Assembly (NCBI GenBank): GCA_050288085.1
Contig: JBNKDD010000002.1
Span: 1 to 64,000 of the forward strand
Direction of reading: 5' to 3'
Source: JBNKDD01 sp050288085
GTDB lineage: Bacteria; Chloroflexota; Anaerolineae; Aggregatilineales; UBA3940
DNA length: 64,000 nucleotides
Shown piece by piece: positions 36,372 through 44,984 of this stretch. The notes below the pieces were generated by a model. That model was not told the DNA's origin, searched no databases, and was given only the letters and a program-made list of their open reading frames with translations. Each line of letters starts with the position of its first letter. Within the stretch, counting starts at the first letter, position 1. Both the position numbers and the translations under genes were made by a program.

Positions 36372-38123
36372 TTACCCCACCGAGGGTGCAGCCTGCTTGA
36401 TCTGGCGGACGTATTGCAAGATTTCCTCGGCATTCTGGCGGGAGGCTCCTGATTCCGCACCCAGCATAGCGGCCAGTTCTTCAACCCGGCCACCCTCATC
36501 AAGCAAACTGATCTGTGTTTCGGTGCGTTGATCGGCGACCTGTTTTTCCACCTTAAAGTGCGAATCGCCAAAACCGGCCAACTGCGGCAGGTGGGTGACC
36601 ACCAAGACCTGGTGATCGTGCGAAAGTGACCACAACTTCTGCCCGACAATTGCCCCAATCCGCCCGCCAATTCCGGCATCGATCTCGTCGAAGATCAACG
36701 AAGGGGTTTGATCGGCACGAGATAGGACAGTCTTCAGTGCCAGCATGATACGGGCCGTCTCACCGCCGGAGGCAATCCGGGCGATAGGTTTCAGCGGTTC
36801 ACCGATGTTAGGGGCGATCAGGAACTCTACCTGGTCGATCCCGGTGCGGTCAAAGGCCAGACGGTAATCGCCAACCACCGCGCCTTCGGGATCGTCTACC
36901 TGTTCGATAGAAACCCCGAAGCGGGCGCTTTCCATTTTAAGGTCGGTCAGTTCAGCTTCGACAGCTCGCGAGATGGTATCAGCCGCCGCGATCCGTGCCC
37001 GTGAGAGGGTTGCGCCCATCTCGCCGATTTCGAGCAGCAGCCGCGCCTCGCGCTCCTGGAGTTCTTCCAGACGCTCGTCGCTGTGCTCGATAGTTTCAAG
37101 TTCTTTCTGGGCTTCCTCGGTAAGTGCCAACAGTTCCTCAATCGATTCGGCGTTGTACTTACGCTTGAGCATGGTGATCATATCCAGGCGCATTTCGGTT
37201 TCTTGCAGGAGAACAGGATCGAATTCCAGTCCTTCCTGGTAATCGGCCAGTCCCCGGCCTAATTCCTCGACCTGGATGGACAACTCTTCAGCAAGGTCCG
37301 CCAGTTCTTTAGCCGTCTCATCAATCCGAACCAGCCGTGCTAAGGCATTGGCAGCCTGGGTCAGGGCATCGTTGGCGGCAATAGTCTCTTCGCCCCCACC
37401 ATACACGGCCTGATAGGCTTCTCCGATCAAGGAAGCAAGCTGCTCGGCATTGGCAAGCCGCCGGGCACTGTCGCGGAGTTCTTCGTCCTCGCCCGGTTTG
37501 AGTTTAGCCGCCGTGACTTCTTCGATCTGGAAAGCGAGTATTTCGGCCCGCTGCTTGATGCTCTGTTCGTTGTGGCGCAAGTGATTGAGTTCGCCGCGGA
37601 CGGTTTCAATCTCCTTGACCAGTTTGGCATAATCGGCACGCTGTTCCATCAGACCGCCGTAGCGATCCAGCAGATCAAGGTGTGAAGCAGGCCTGAGCAG
37701 CGTCAGGTGCTCGCTCTGCCCATGAATATCGACCAGCCCTTCGCCAACCTCTTTGAGGATGGCAACTGTCGTGGTATGCCCATTCACCCGACAAATACTG
37801 CGCCCATTCTTGCGCATCTCGCGGGTAAGCACCAATGAATCGCCACCGTCCGGGTCTTCGAGTTCTTCACGCTCAAGGATTTTGTTGATCCGGCTGAGGA
37901 GATCGCCTTTTGGTATTTCAAATATACCCTCAATGATAGCAGCTTTGGCCCCGGTGCGGACCGCGTCGCTGTCTGCACGACCGCCCAGCAGCAATGATAC
38001 CGCATCGAGGACAATGGATTTGCCTGCGCCGGTTTCACCGGTTAATACGTCAAAGCCACCAGAAAAACGAAGCGATAAATTGTTGATAATGGCAAAGTTC
38101 TGAATGTTAATTTCACTAAGCAT
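36372..38123 (-). CDS. recN: DNA repair protein RecN
   Basis: 583 aa. SMC-like ABC ATPase of double-strand-break repair. N-terminal MLSEINIQNFAIINNLSLRF and Walker A LTGETGAGKSIVLDAVSLLLGG, long coiled coils (about 160-230 and 290-370), signature RIASGGETARIMLALK and Walker B SLIFDEIDAGIGGRIG, followed by VLVVTHLPQLAGFGD. All ATPase motifs are intact. It is followed by a zinc-finger membrane protein in the opposite transcription order (that gene lies upstream). Confidence 0.95.
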   Translation of the reverse strand: MLSEINIQNFAIINNLSLRFSGGFDVLTGETGAGKSIVLDAVSLLLGGRADSDAVRTGAKAAIIEGIFEIPKGDLLSRINKILEREELEDPDGGDSLVLTREMRKNGRSICRVNGHTTTVAILKEVGEGLVDIHGQSEHLTLLRPASHLDLLDRYGGLMEQRADYAKLVKEIETVRGELNHLRHNEQSIKQRAEILAFQIEEVTAAKLKPGEDEELRDSARRLANAEQLASLIGEAYQAVYGGGEETIAANDALTQAANALARLVRIDETAKELADLAEELSIQVEELGRGLADYQEGLEFDPVLLQETEMRLDMITMLKRKYNAESIEELLALTEEAQKELETIEHSDERLEELQEREARLLLEIGEMGATLSRARIAAADTISRAVEAELTDLKMESARFGVSIEQVDDPEGAVVGDYRLAFDRTGIDQVEFLIAPNIGEPLKPIARIASGGETARIMLALKTVLSRADQTPSLIFDEIDAGIGGRIGAIVGQKLWSLSHDHQVLVVTHLPQLAGFGDSHFKVEKQVADQRTETQISLLDEGGRVEELAAMLGAESGASRQNAEEILQYVRQIKQAAPSVG

Positions 38124-38159
38124 AGGTTCCCCATTTTGCCAATTGATTGCAAACCATCT

Positions 38160-38744
38160 CTAAAAACGAACACGTCCACCTAAACGCAGGGCACTGATCG
38201 CCGCACCGGTAGCAACCACCACGTAAATCCACCAACCAATGTTGGTGAAACCGGCGGCTCCGGCCCATAAACCGGCCTGCGGAGCCATCAGCATCATAGT
38301 CAATGCCGGTAAACCCGGTATTGCCAGTGCGCCGATGACCATCCCGGCGGCGACCGCCAACCACGAATAACGCCCACGCCGCTTGCCAACCGCCCGGTGT
38401 GCCAATGACGCAATACCTGCGCCTACTGCCGAACTGGCACCAAAGGCGATCATCCAGCCGATCCAGAAAAAGGAGCCGCCAATAAAACTGACAATCATTG
38501 CCGCAATGGCGCTCAATGGCACGGTGATCACAAACTGGATGATGGGATCAAACTTACTGGAATTATAGAATGTAGCTTGCTGCCCCTTAACACATTCCCG
38601 GCAGCGATAGCCAACCGGAGTTCGCACAGCGCATTTAGTACACATCAGGCGGCCACATTTATTGCAGCGCAGGTTGGTTTCAACTGTCGTATGAACAGTA
38701 CAATATTGGATTTCGCCTTCGGCAGCAGGGGTATGGTCGGTCAT
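38160..38744 (-). CDS. B-box-type zinc-finger membrane protein
   Basis: 194 aa from ATG 38744 with GGAAGAGG just upstream; an extended in-frame start at 38762 has less support. Residues 15-55 hold four metal-binding pairs (CTVH, CNKC, CTKC, CREC) like a B-box zinc ribbon, followed by about four or five membrane segments (70-185, Ala/Gly-rich). Such proteins are frequent in Chloroflexota without known function. The zinc domain would be cytoplasmic. It lies between NAD kinase and recN in the same direction, and may be co-transcribed with recN. Confidence 0.8.
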   Translation of the reverse strand: MTDHTPAAEGEIQYCTVHTTVETNLRCNKCGRLMCTKCAVRTPVGYRCRECVKGQQATFYNSSKFDPIIQFVITVPLSAIAAMIVSFIGGSFFWIGWMIAFGASSAVGAGIASLAHRAVGKRRGRYSWLAVAAGMVIGALAIPGLPALTMMLMAPQAGLWAGAAGFTNIGWWIYVVVATGAAISALRLGGRVRF

Positions 38745-38824
38745 TACCTCTTCCAATCTCAAAACATTAAATCAATTGATGGGCGACTGAAACGAGTCAT
38801 TCGTGTAGGTCACCCCCATAAATT

Positions 38825-39703
38825 CTACGAGTCATTTCTTAGGACCTGTTTAGGTTCCAGGCGTTTCAAAAGGGTTTCGTAAAAATACGTTTTCTTACCC
38901 AGGCGAATGAAATGTGAAACGGATTCACTGGTCTTGACATCCACGTAATCACCACCCTGAAGCTCGATTTCAAACTGACCGTCAACCGTCAATACCGCAT
39001 GGTGGCGTTCTCCGACACGTATCCGGATGGTCGATCCTTCCGATAGAATGATCGCTCGATCCAGGGCCAGGTGCGGCGCAACCGGAATGATCAGAATATT
39101 GCGCAGCTCTGGCGGGAGGATCGGCCCACCAACGGCTAATGCATAAGCGGTTGATCCGGTCGGTGTGGCGACTATCAGGCCATCACAGACATAGTTGGTC
39201 AGGTAATCGCCGTCGACTTCCGTGTCAAGGTGAATCACCCGCGCCAACGATCCCCGGCTGATAACAACATCGTTCAGAGCAACCTGCCTGTCCATTAACT
39301 GGCCTTGATGCCAAGCTTCCGCATTGATCATCATGCGTCGTTCGATCCAATAATCACCGGATAACACGTGAGGCATCAGGTCAGGCCAGTTATCCGGGTT
39401 CATTTCGGATAGGAAACCCACCCGCCCCATGTTAACCCCAACGATGGGGATATTATATCCGGCAGCCATATGCGCAGCCCTGAGCAATGATCCATCTCCA
39501 CCTACAACAACGATCAGATCGATGTCTTCAATCTGCGGCTCGATCTTTGCCTTGTGATCGCGGGATGAACCGGGCCGGGCTTCAACCCCATGGTCGGTCA
39601 GCCATTTGCAAATTTCCCGTGTGATATTTTGTGTTGCCGGGTAATTGGGATGATGCAACACAACAGCCTGCTTAAATGATTCTTTGCTGGATAAGTCGTT
39701 CAT
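38825..39703 (-). CDS. nadK: NAD kinase
   Basis: 292 aa. ATP-NAD kinase producing NADP. Shown by IVVVGGDGSLLRAAHMAAG (the GGDGS motif, about 68-86), VGVNMGRVGFLSEMNPDNW, and the Gly-rich block GLIVATPTGSTAYALAVGGPIL (NAD binding). C-terminal beta domain ends VSHFIRLGKKTYFYETLLKRL. The ATG at 39703 is preceded by AGGAAG and a candidate promoter at 39736-39765. Confidence 0.95.
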   Translation of the reverse strand: MNDLSSKESFKQAVVLHHPNYPATQNITREICKWLTDHGVEARPGSSRDHKAKIEPQIEDIDLIVVVGGDGSLLRAAHMAAGYNIPIVGVNMGRVGFLSEMNPDNWPDLMPHVLSGDYWIERRMMINAEAWHQGQLMDRQVALNDVVISRGSLARVIHLDTEVDGDYLTNYVCDGLIVATPTGSTAYALAVGGPILPPELRNILIIPVAPHLALDRAIILSEGSTIRIRVGERHHAVLTVDGQFEIELQGGDYVDVKTSESVSHFIRLGKKTYFYETLLKRLEPKQVLRNDS

Positions 39704-39735
39704 GTCGCTTCCTGGGTGACGGGATAGCCCGAGGC

Positions 39736-39765
39736 ATTATACCCTAACCCACATCTGCCTGTCCC
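39736..39765 (-). promoter_or_regulatory. Candidate promoter of nadK
   Basis: On the minus strand GGGACA (39760-39765), 18-base spacer and a perfect TATAAT (39736-39741), about 33 bases before the ATG. Confidence 0.45.
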
Positions 39766-39926
39766 ATTAAAACGGCTGACAGCACGGCTTCTTTATCCTT
39801 TCAACAAACAGATTATCTCGTAATGAGAAATCGAATTCGAGTCTGGCTTATGATAGCACAGAGCGAACACCTGTGCTAGGTCTTTGTGCGCTTTCACCCT
39901 AAAAGAATGTAAGTTATCATTGGCTT

Positions 39927-40505
39927 ATGGACACGCTGCTTGATTTCATTGAAGAGATCGGTGTACTGAAGAATATCCCCCGGATTGGCTGGCAGTTCAG
40001 AGGGATCAAGGACTGTGAAAGTGTAGCCGATCACTGCTACCGGGTGTCGTTGCTGGCGATGCTGCTGGCGGATATACTGGTTGAGCAGGGTGTCGAACTC
40101 GACACCGAAAAAGTTATGCGGATTGCGCTGCTGCATGAGATCGCCGAGGCGCGGGTTACCGATATTCCGGCGGTATCACTGGGTTATATTCCGGCTGAGA
40201 TCAAACACCAGGCTGAACAAAAAGCCGCCGAAGCGATGTTAAATCCCTTCGGCGCACTTGGTGAGCGTTACCTGGCTCTATGGGAAGAATTCGAGCAGCG
40301 CAGCACCTTAGAAGCCCGCGTGGTGCGGGCAGCAGATAAGCTCGAAATGTTGATCCAGGCTTACCAGTATGAGAAAACCGGCTACCAATCCCTCGGCGAT
40401 TTCTGGGTTCGGGAAGATACCCGCCGGGTGTTTGAGGCCTTTCCACAATTTGAACAAATTCTGGAGATGTTAGAAACTCGGCGCGATGCGCTGAATAATT
40501 CCTAA
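39927..40505 (+). CDS. HD-domain hydrolase (YfbR/HDDC2-like 5'-deoxynucleotidase)
   Basis: 192 aa. The HD metal site is visible as DHCYRVSLLAMLLAD (His near 34-36), LLHEIAEARVTDIPAV (His-Glu in place of the usual His-Asp order, then Asp) and RAADKLEMLIQAYQY. The length and motif order match the YfbR/HDDC2 group that dephosphorylates deoxynucleoside 5'-monophosphates. Substrate assignment is by family only. It begins a plus-strand run; the selenoprotein-like gene starts 65 bases downstream. Confidence 0.85.
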   Translation: MDTLLDFIEEIGVLKNIPRIGWQFRGIKDCESVADHCYRVSLLAMLLADILVEQGVELDTEKVMRIALLHEIAEARVTDIPAVSLGYIPAEIKHQAEQKAAEAMLNPFGALGERYLALWEEFEQRSTLEARVVRAADKLEMLIQAYQYEKTGYQSLGDFWVREDTRRVFEAFPQFEQILEMLETRRDALNNS

Positions 40506-40520
40506 ATCATCGTTACCGAT

Positions 40521-40542
40521 GGGGCGCAGCATACCGTGCCCC
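40521..40542. repeat. Small imperfect palindrome upstream of the SelW-like gene
   Basis: GGGGC at 40521-40525 and GCCCC at 40538-40542 flank a partly symmetric centre. It may be a decayed member of the GTAGGGGC palindrome family. Confidence 0.35.
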
Positions 40543-40570
40543 GGACAACCAATTTTACAAGGAGTACTCC

Positions 40571-40819
40571 ATGTTACTAAAAGTTTCCATCACCTATTGT
40601 GTACCTTGAAACTACCTCCCACGCGCCGTCAGTATGACGGAAACACTGCTCGATGAGTTCAGGCACCAGGTTGAAAGCTGGACACTGATCCCTGCGGATG
40701 GGGGACGTTATGAGGTCGTCATTAATGGTGATCTGATCTATAGCAAACTTAGAACAGGTCGTCACACTGACAACAACGAAATCAGGAAGCTTATTCAGGA
40801 GTACATAGATACGCACTAG
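40571..40819 (+). CDS. Probable selenoprotein, SelW/Rdx family, with in-frame TGA (Sec13)
   Basis: 82 aa if the TGA at 40607-40609 is read as selenocysteine (U). The start at 40571 has a strong AAGGAG seven bases upstream. The N-terminus then reads MLLKVSITYCVPU-NYLPRAV, the CxxU redox motif of SelW/SelT/SelH-type Rdx proteins at the end of the first beta strand. The rest (LLDEFRHQVESWTLIPADGG, YEVVINGDLIYSKLRTGRHT, EIRKLIQEYIDTH) is the Rdx thioredoxin-like fold with the typical G-x-F/LIYSK turn. An ATG at 40634 would give only a 61-residue fragment lacking the redox site. A hairpin with a loop G lies 3' of the TGA at SECIS distance. Alternative: a nonsense mutation of a Cys codon. The gene ends 12 bases before the lipoprotein gene. 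No sel genes are in the window. Confidence 0.82.
40610..40640 (+). promoter_or_regulatory. Candidate bacterial SECIS element
   Basis: CCGTC (40626-40630), loop AGTAT, GACGG (40636-40640). The apical loop begins 21 bases after the TGA and has G at its second position, matching the general rule for bacterial SECIS hairpins that lie inside the coding region right behind the Sec codon. The lower stem was not modelled. Confidence 0.6.
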
Positions 40820-40831
40820 CAGCGAGGGCTA

Positions 40832-42937
40832 ATGAATCCTAAATCACTTGCTATAACAGGCTGCCTGCTGGCCCTGACAGCGTGCAGCAGTGGGTTAAAT
40901 GTTGAGAGTGTCCCAACGCCTACTGCCATTGATGTCGAGGCACAGGGAATTGAAGAGGCCGAAGAAGTCACTGCTGAGGAGTTACAGCCAACTCCAGAAC
41001 AGGCGATTCCAACCGAGGCGCCCGCATTGGCAATCTGGCCGTTAGATGCCGACCTGTACCTGCTCGATGAAACCGGGCAAATCTGGCGGCAACCTCTGTA
41101 TGGCAATGAGGACGTGGCTGCTACCATCGCGCCATCAGAGCAGGTTGTATTGGATTTTGACATTGCACCGGGTGGCGGCTGGGTGCTGTACCGTACTGCC
41201 GAATTCGTGGGGATCACCTCATTGGATGGACGCAGCGGGCAGGTGATTGCCTTTGAGGAATCCGCATCAATTCCTGATGAAGCCGGACAAACCGTTGCCT
41301 GGGCATCCGATGCCAGTAAGATGGCTTTTGCGACGGCTGCCGGGTTCCAGGTCTATATCCCCGGCAAGGGCGCGGAGTTCGGCCCACTGGTGTTTGATAC
41401 ACCAGAAGCCCAGGTTGCCGATTTTGGCTGGTCACATAATTCGGATTGGCTGTTAGTCTGGCGGGCGGATCGCGGTGCGGCCCTCTACGAGATTGGGTTA
41501 AATGTGTCGTTATATGCAGAATTAGGCCAGATCGCCGGTTACACCTGGTTATCCGATGGGCGGCTGGCTTTTGCCCCGGCAGAAGGCGGGCTGGCCCTGC
41601 TTGATCCGACAGACCTGACCTCACGCGTTTTTATGGTTCCGCAAGATCGGTTGGTGACGCTGCCCGGCGAAAGCCTGAATGGGGCACTGGCCTTCTTCAT
41701 TCACAGTGACGGATATGAGGGACCGGGCTTCCTACATGTTGGAAACCCCCAGGATATGAGCTTTAGCCCGGTGAGTGCGGTCCCTGTGCAGACTGCCAAC
41801 CTGCAATGGAATCCTTCCACCACCCGGCTAATCGGACGTGATCCCAACAGCCCATTCACGACGACCGTACTGGTACTCGACCCAGGAACCGGATCGCAAG
41901 CCACGTTTGAGGCTGCGGTCGGCATCGATTCTGTGGTATGGGGCGACCGTCCACCCGAAAGCGTTTCCGGGGTGAATCTGCCCGTTGACCTGTACTTCCT
42001 CGCGTCGCAGGCCGGGATCATCCAGGTGTGGAGGCTGCCTGCCAGCGGCGACGCGCCACAGGCAATCACCAGCATGTCAGATGATGTGGTTGATTACGAC
42101 ATCTCACCGGATGGAACACAGCTTGTTTATACCAGTGGCGGTATTGTCTACCGGGCGGTGATCAACACCAACGATATCACGCAGATTGCCGCATTGGATG
42201 ACGAGGTCATCAACGGCACACCTTCCTTTTCACCGAATGGTCGGCAGATTGCTTATAGCAACAAAGGCATCTGGATTTACGATCTGGATACTCTCGAAGA
42301 GCGCCAGATTGTCGTCAGCAACATACCGGAAAATGACACCGATTTCCGGTTGGTGCAGATTTATCGAGAACCGAAGTGGTCACCGGATGGGCAGTGGTTA
42401 GTAGCAGAGGTTGGTTTCTACGAAGGTTCAGATCATGCCCTGCTTGTGACCAATCCCGAAATCGACGCCGATCCGATTCCGCTTGAGTTGTTCGCAACTA
42501 ATGTCAAATGGCTGCCGAATGGTCGGCTGCTGGCCTACAGCGAAGGCGGTTCGTATTCACAACCGATGCTCAGCCTGGTCATACCAACTGCTCCTAATGA
42601 GCAGCCGGGGATCACCCGGTTGTTGGACGTACCGGTCAAGGATGTACAATCGTTAAGCGATGGCATGCTGGCAATGCTGCGGGTAACCGGGCCGTTCAGC
42701 CTGGGGCCGACTTCGGCGCAAGTCTACACCGCCTTGCCTGACGGAACCGACCTAAAACCGATATCCGGCGCTTTTGTGCTGGAAGATGCCATCCTTGCCC
42801 CGGACGCCAGTGTAGCTGCCGGGGTGCTTCAGGCCCGGATTACCGATTTCAACCTGGCAATCGTCAATCCGACGAGCGGTCAGGCACAGGTCATTGAGGG
42901 AATCTCGAACCCAAGCAATTTGCAGTGGGGACCATAA
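40832..42937 (+). CDS. Lipoprotein with WD40-like/TolB-like beta-propeller repeats
   Basis: 701 aa. Lipoprotein signal peptide with lipobox LTAC (Cys 19) followed by SSGLN. A Thr/Pro/Glu linker (25-70) leads to a chain of repeated PD40-type blades, recognisable by DISPDGTQLVYTSGG, SFSPNGRQIAYSNKGIWIYD and PKWSPDGQWLVAEVGFY. Earlier blades (80-330) are more diverged. Such propellers act as binding scaffolds on the cell surface; no enzyme motif is visible. The start follows the SelW-like stop by 12 bases, so the two may be co-transcribed. Confidence 0.85.
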   Translation: MNPKSLAITGCLLALTACSSGLNVESVPTPTAIDVEAQGIEEAEEVTAEELQPTPEQAIPTEAPALAIWPLDADLYLLDETGQIWRQPLYGNEDVAATIAPSEQVVLDFDIAPGGGWVLYRTAEFVGITSLDGRSGQVIAFEESASIPDEAGQTVAWASDASKMAFATAAGFQVYIPGKGAEFGPLVFDTPEAQVADFGWSHNSDWLLVWRADRGAALYEIGLNVSLYAELGQIAGYTWLSDGRLAFAPAEGGLALLDPTDLTSRVFMVPQDRLVTLPGESLNGALAFFIHSDGYEGPGFLHVGNPQDMSFSPVSAVPVQTANLQWNPSTTRLIGRDPNSPFTTTVLVLDPGTGSQATFEAAVGIDSVVWGDRPPESVSGVNLPVDLYFLASQAGIIQVWRLPASGDAPQAITSMSDDVVDYDISPDGTQLVYTSGGIVYRAVINTNDITQIAALDDEVINGTPSFSPNGRQIAYSNKGIWIYDLDTLEERQIVVSNIPENDTDFRLVQIYREPKWSPDGQWLVAEVGFYEGSDHALLVTNPEIDADPIPLELFATNVKWLPNGRLLAYSEGGSYSQPMLSLVIPTAPNEQPGITRLLDVPVKDVQSLSDGMLAMLRVTGPFSLGPTSAQVYTALPDGTDLKPISGAFVLEDAILAPDASVAAGVLQARITDFNLAIVNPTSGQAQVIEGISNPSNLQWGP

Positions 42938-42973
42938 GTCAACCAACTTTTATAACTGTGAGAGGTCGCCAGT

Positions 42974-44269
42974 ATGATCAGTTCAGAAAACCGGATGGTG
43001 GTGCGCGAGAGCACCGTATTTGAAAAAGGTGTTTACTTCCTGCCAGGTGGGATCAGTGTTGAGGCAGATAACGTAACCATTGAGGGCAATGGAGCAACGC
43101 TGATCGGCCTGGATCGGAAGGGAACCGGGATCGAAATGGAAGGCCGCAAAAACATCACCATCCGAAATCTGAATCTACGAGACTATTATCACGGCATCAA
43201 TGCTCATGCCTGCAAGCATTTGATGATCACGGGCTGCACGATCACCTCAACAGCGGAAGTAGTCGCCAATACGATCTTCCTTAACATCTGGCTGCCTCCC
43301 CGCAAAGCCTATGGTGCGGCTATCCTGTTATGGCAGGTAGAAGACAGCCAGGTGATCTATAACAATCTCCAGCACCAGATGAACGGTCTGCTGACCTATC
43401 GCTGCCGGAATCTCTCCGTCCGGCGAAACAACGCCAGTTACAACAGCGGGTTTGGGTTCCACCTGTACGAGACGGTAGACAGCCTGTATGAAGGGAATCA
43501 TGCCGATTACTGCTGCCGCTACCAACCCCGTACCGAGGGGCCGGGCCACATGGGAGCCGACTCGACCGGGTTCCTATTGGTCGCCGGAGCCTCGCGAAAC
43601 GTCTTCCGGGGGAATTTTGCCCGGATGAGCGGCGACGGTTTCTACCTGTCGGGGTTAGACCCGCGCTACCGGTTCATGCCCTGCGATAATAACGTGTTTG
43701 AACGGAACGATGCTTCGTATAGCCCGAACATTGGATTTGAAGCCACCTTCAGCAAGGGGAATACCTTCCGAGGAAACAATGCTAATTATTGCACTTACGG
43801 CTTCTGGCTGGGTTTTTCCAATGAGTATGTGTTGGAAGAAAACCGGATGTACTACAATCGGGAAGCAGGCCTTGCGGTGGAAAACGGTTTTGAATTCAAG
43901 GTGCAGGGGAACACCTTCCACCACAACCGGCATGGGATGCTGCTGTGGTCAAAGCGGGTGCCGGAATTCGAGTCGGTCGTCCCGCAGAATAACACCCTCT
44001 ACAACTGGGAAATTGAGGACAACACCTTTACCAGTAATTTCAGGGGTATCCGAATTGTCCCCAACCAGGATCAGGGGGTTAGACCATACCTTCCGCCGGA
44101 GGGTGAGACACCTACACCGCACCGTTTGAATATTCGCAATAATACTTTCCGCGATAACCGGGTCGGGATTATGATCGTCGGGGTAGGTCAAAGCGAATTA
44201 AGAGGCAATGACTTCAAAGACAGTATTGAGGATGACGTACGCCGCAGTTATGACGAGTTGATGCTCTAG
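42974..44269 (+). CDS. Right-handed parallel beta-helix repeat protein (NosD/pectate-lyase-like)
   Basis: 431 aa. Multiple PbH1 coils of 20-25 residues are visible, each with an N-x-I/V pattern (NVTIEGNGATLIGLDRKGTG, NITIRNLNLRDYYHGINAHA, NVFERNDASYSPNIGFEATF, NTFRGNNANYCTYGFWLGFS). It belongs to the NosD/carbohydrate-binding CASH group. There is no signal peptide, unusual for this family. Some members are polysaccharide lyases or epimerases; catalytic residues are not evident. Start at 42974 follows GAGAGG. The Nudix gene begins seven bases after the stop. Confidence 0.82.
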   Translation: MISSENRMVVRESTVFEKGVYFLPGGISVEADNVTIEGNGATLIGLDRKGTGIEMEGRKNITIRNLNLRDYYHGINAHACKHLMITGCTITSTAEVVANTIFLNIWLPPRKAYGAAILLWQVEDSQVIYNNLQHQMNGLLTYRCRNLSVRRNNASYNSGFGFHLYETVDSLYEGNHADYCCRYQPRTEGPGHMGADSTGFLLVAGASRNVFRGNFARMSGDGFYLSGLDPRYRFMPCDNNVFERNDASYSPNIGFEATFSKGNTFRGNNANYCTYGFWLGFSNEYVLEENRMYYNREAGLAVENGFEFKVQGNTFHHNRHGMLLWSKRVPEFESVVPQNNTLYNWEIEDNTFTSNFRGIRIVPNQDQGVRPYLPPEGETPTPHRLNIRNNTFRDNRVGIMIVGVGQSELRGNDFKDSIEDDVRRSYDELML

Positions 44270-44276
44270 GGCAGCT

Positions 44277-44924
44277 ATGTCCCAACACAACGGCCCCATT
44301 GCACTTGACCAGGTTCGTGATGCACTAAGTCTGACCGATTTTGACGTGATGTCTGCCTGGAAACGGATGGTTCCCCAGTCACGACAGATGACCCCTCCAA
44401 CCGGTAAAAAGAATACGGTAAAACCCGCGTCTGTTCTGATACTGTTATACCCGCTCAATGGTGAGTTAACCTTCGTCCTGACTCGCCGCTCGGATACGCT
44501 GCCCCATCATACCGGGCAAATCTCACTGCCGGGAGGAGCCAGGGAACCCGGCGAAACAAACCACCAAACCGCCCTGCGTGAGACGGCTGAAGAACTCCAG
44601 ATCAATGTGGATGCGGTCGAGCTGATCGGCCACCTGACACCGATCTATGTTTCGGTCAGCAATTACCAGATTCACCCCTTCGTGGGTTATGTCTCCCGGC
44701 CACCACAGTTTGAGCCCGACCCGGTCGAAGTGGCCGAAGTGCTGGAAATGCCGCTCTCTATGCTGCTGGATGAAACGATCAAAGTAACGGAAACCTGGAC
44801 ACTACATGGAGCAGAGGTCGCAGTGCCATTCTACCGGGTTAATGAGCAGACGGTCTGGGGGGCAACAGCCATAATGCTAAGCGAGCTCGAAGGGCGGCTG
44901 CGAGCAGTTCTTAACGGCGGCTAA
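44277..44924 (+). CDS. Nudix hydrolase, coenzyme A pyrophosphatase (NudL) type
   Basis: 215 aa. The UPF0035/CoA signature appears as FVLTRRSDTLPHHTGQISLPGG, merging into the Nudix box GAREPGETNHQTALRETAEEL (about 81-103). The expected final Gly of the box is Gln (EELQI), a minor deviation. The enzyme should hydrolyse CoA, acyl-CoA or a similar nucleotide derivative to 4'-phosphopantetheine. In an organism building acetyl-CoA by the Wood-Ljungdahl route a CoA-recycling enzyme makes sense, but no operon link exists. Seven bases from the beta-helix gene. Confidence 0.85.
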   Translation: MSQHNGPIALDQVRDALSLTDFDVMSAWKRMVPQSRQMTPPTGKKNTVKPASVLILLYPLNGELTFVLTRRSDTLPHHTGQISLPGGAREPGETNHQTALRETAEELQINVDAVELIGHLTPIYVSVSNYQIHPFVGYVSRPPQFEPDPVEVAEVLEMPLSMLLDETIKVTETWTLHGAEVAVPFYRVNEQTVWGATAIMLSELEGRLRAVLNGG

Positions 44925-44984
44925 TGCGTCCACCACCAAGCATTATTTGATTATCAGCCAGATTGTCAGTTAATATTCTGGTTT

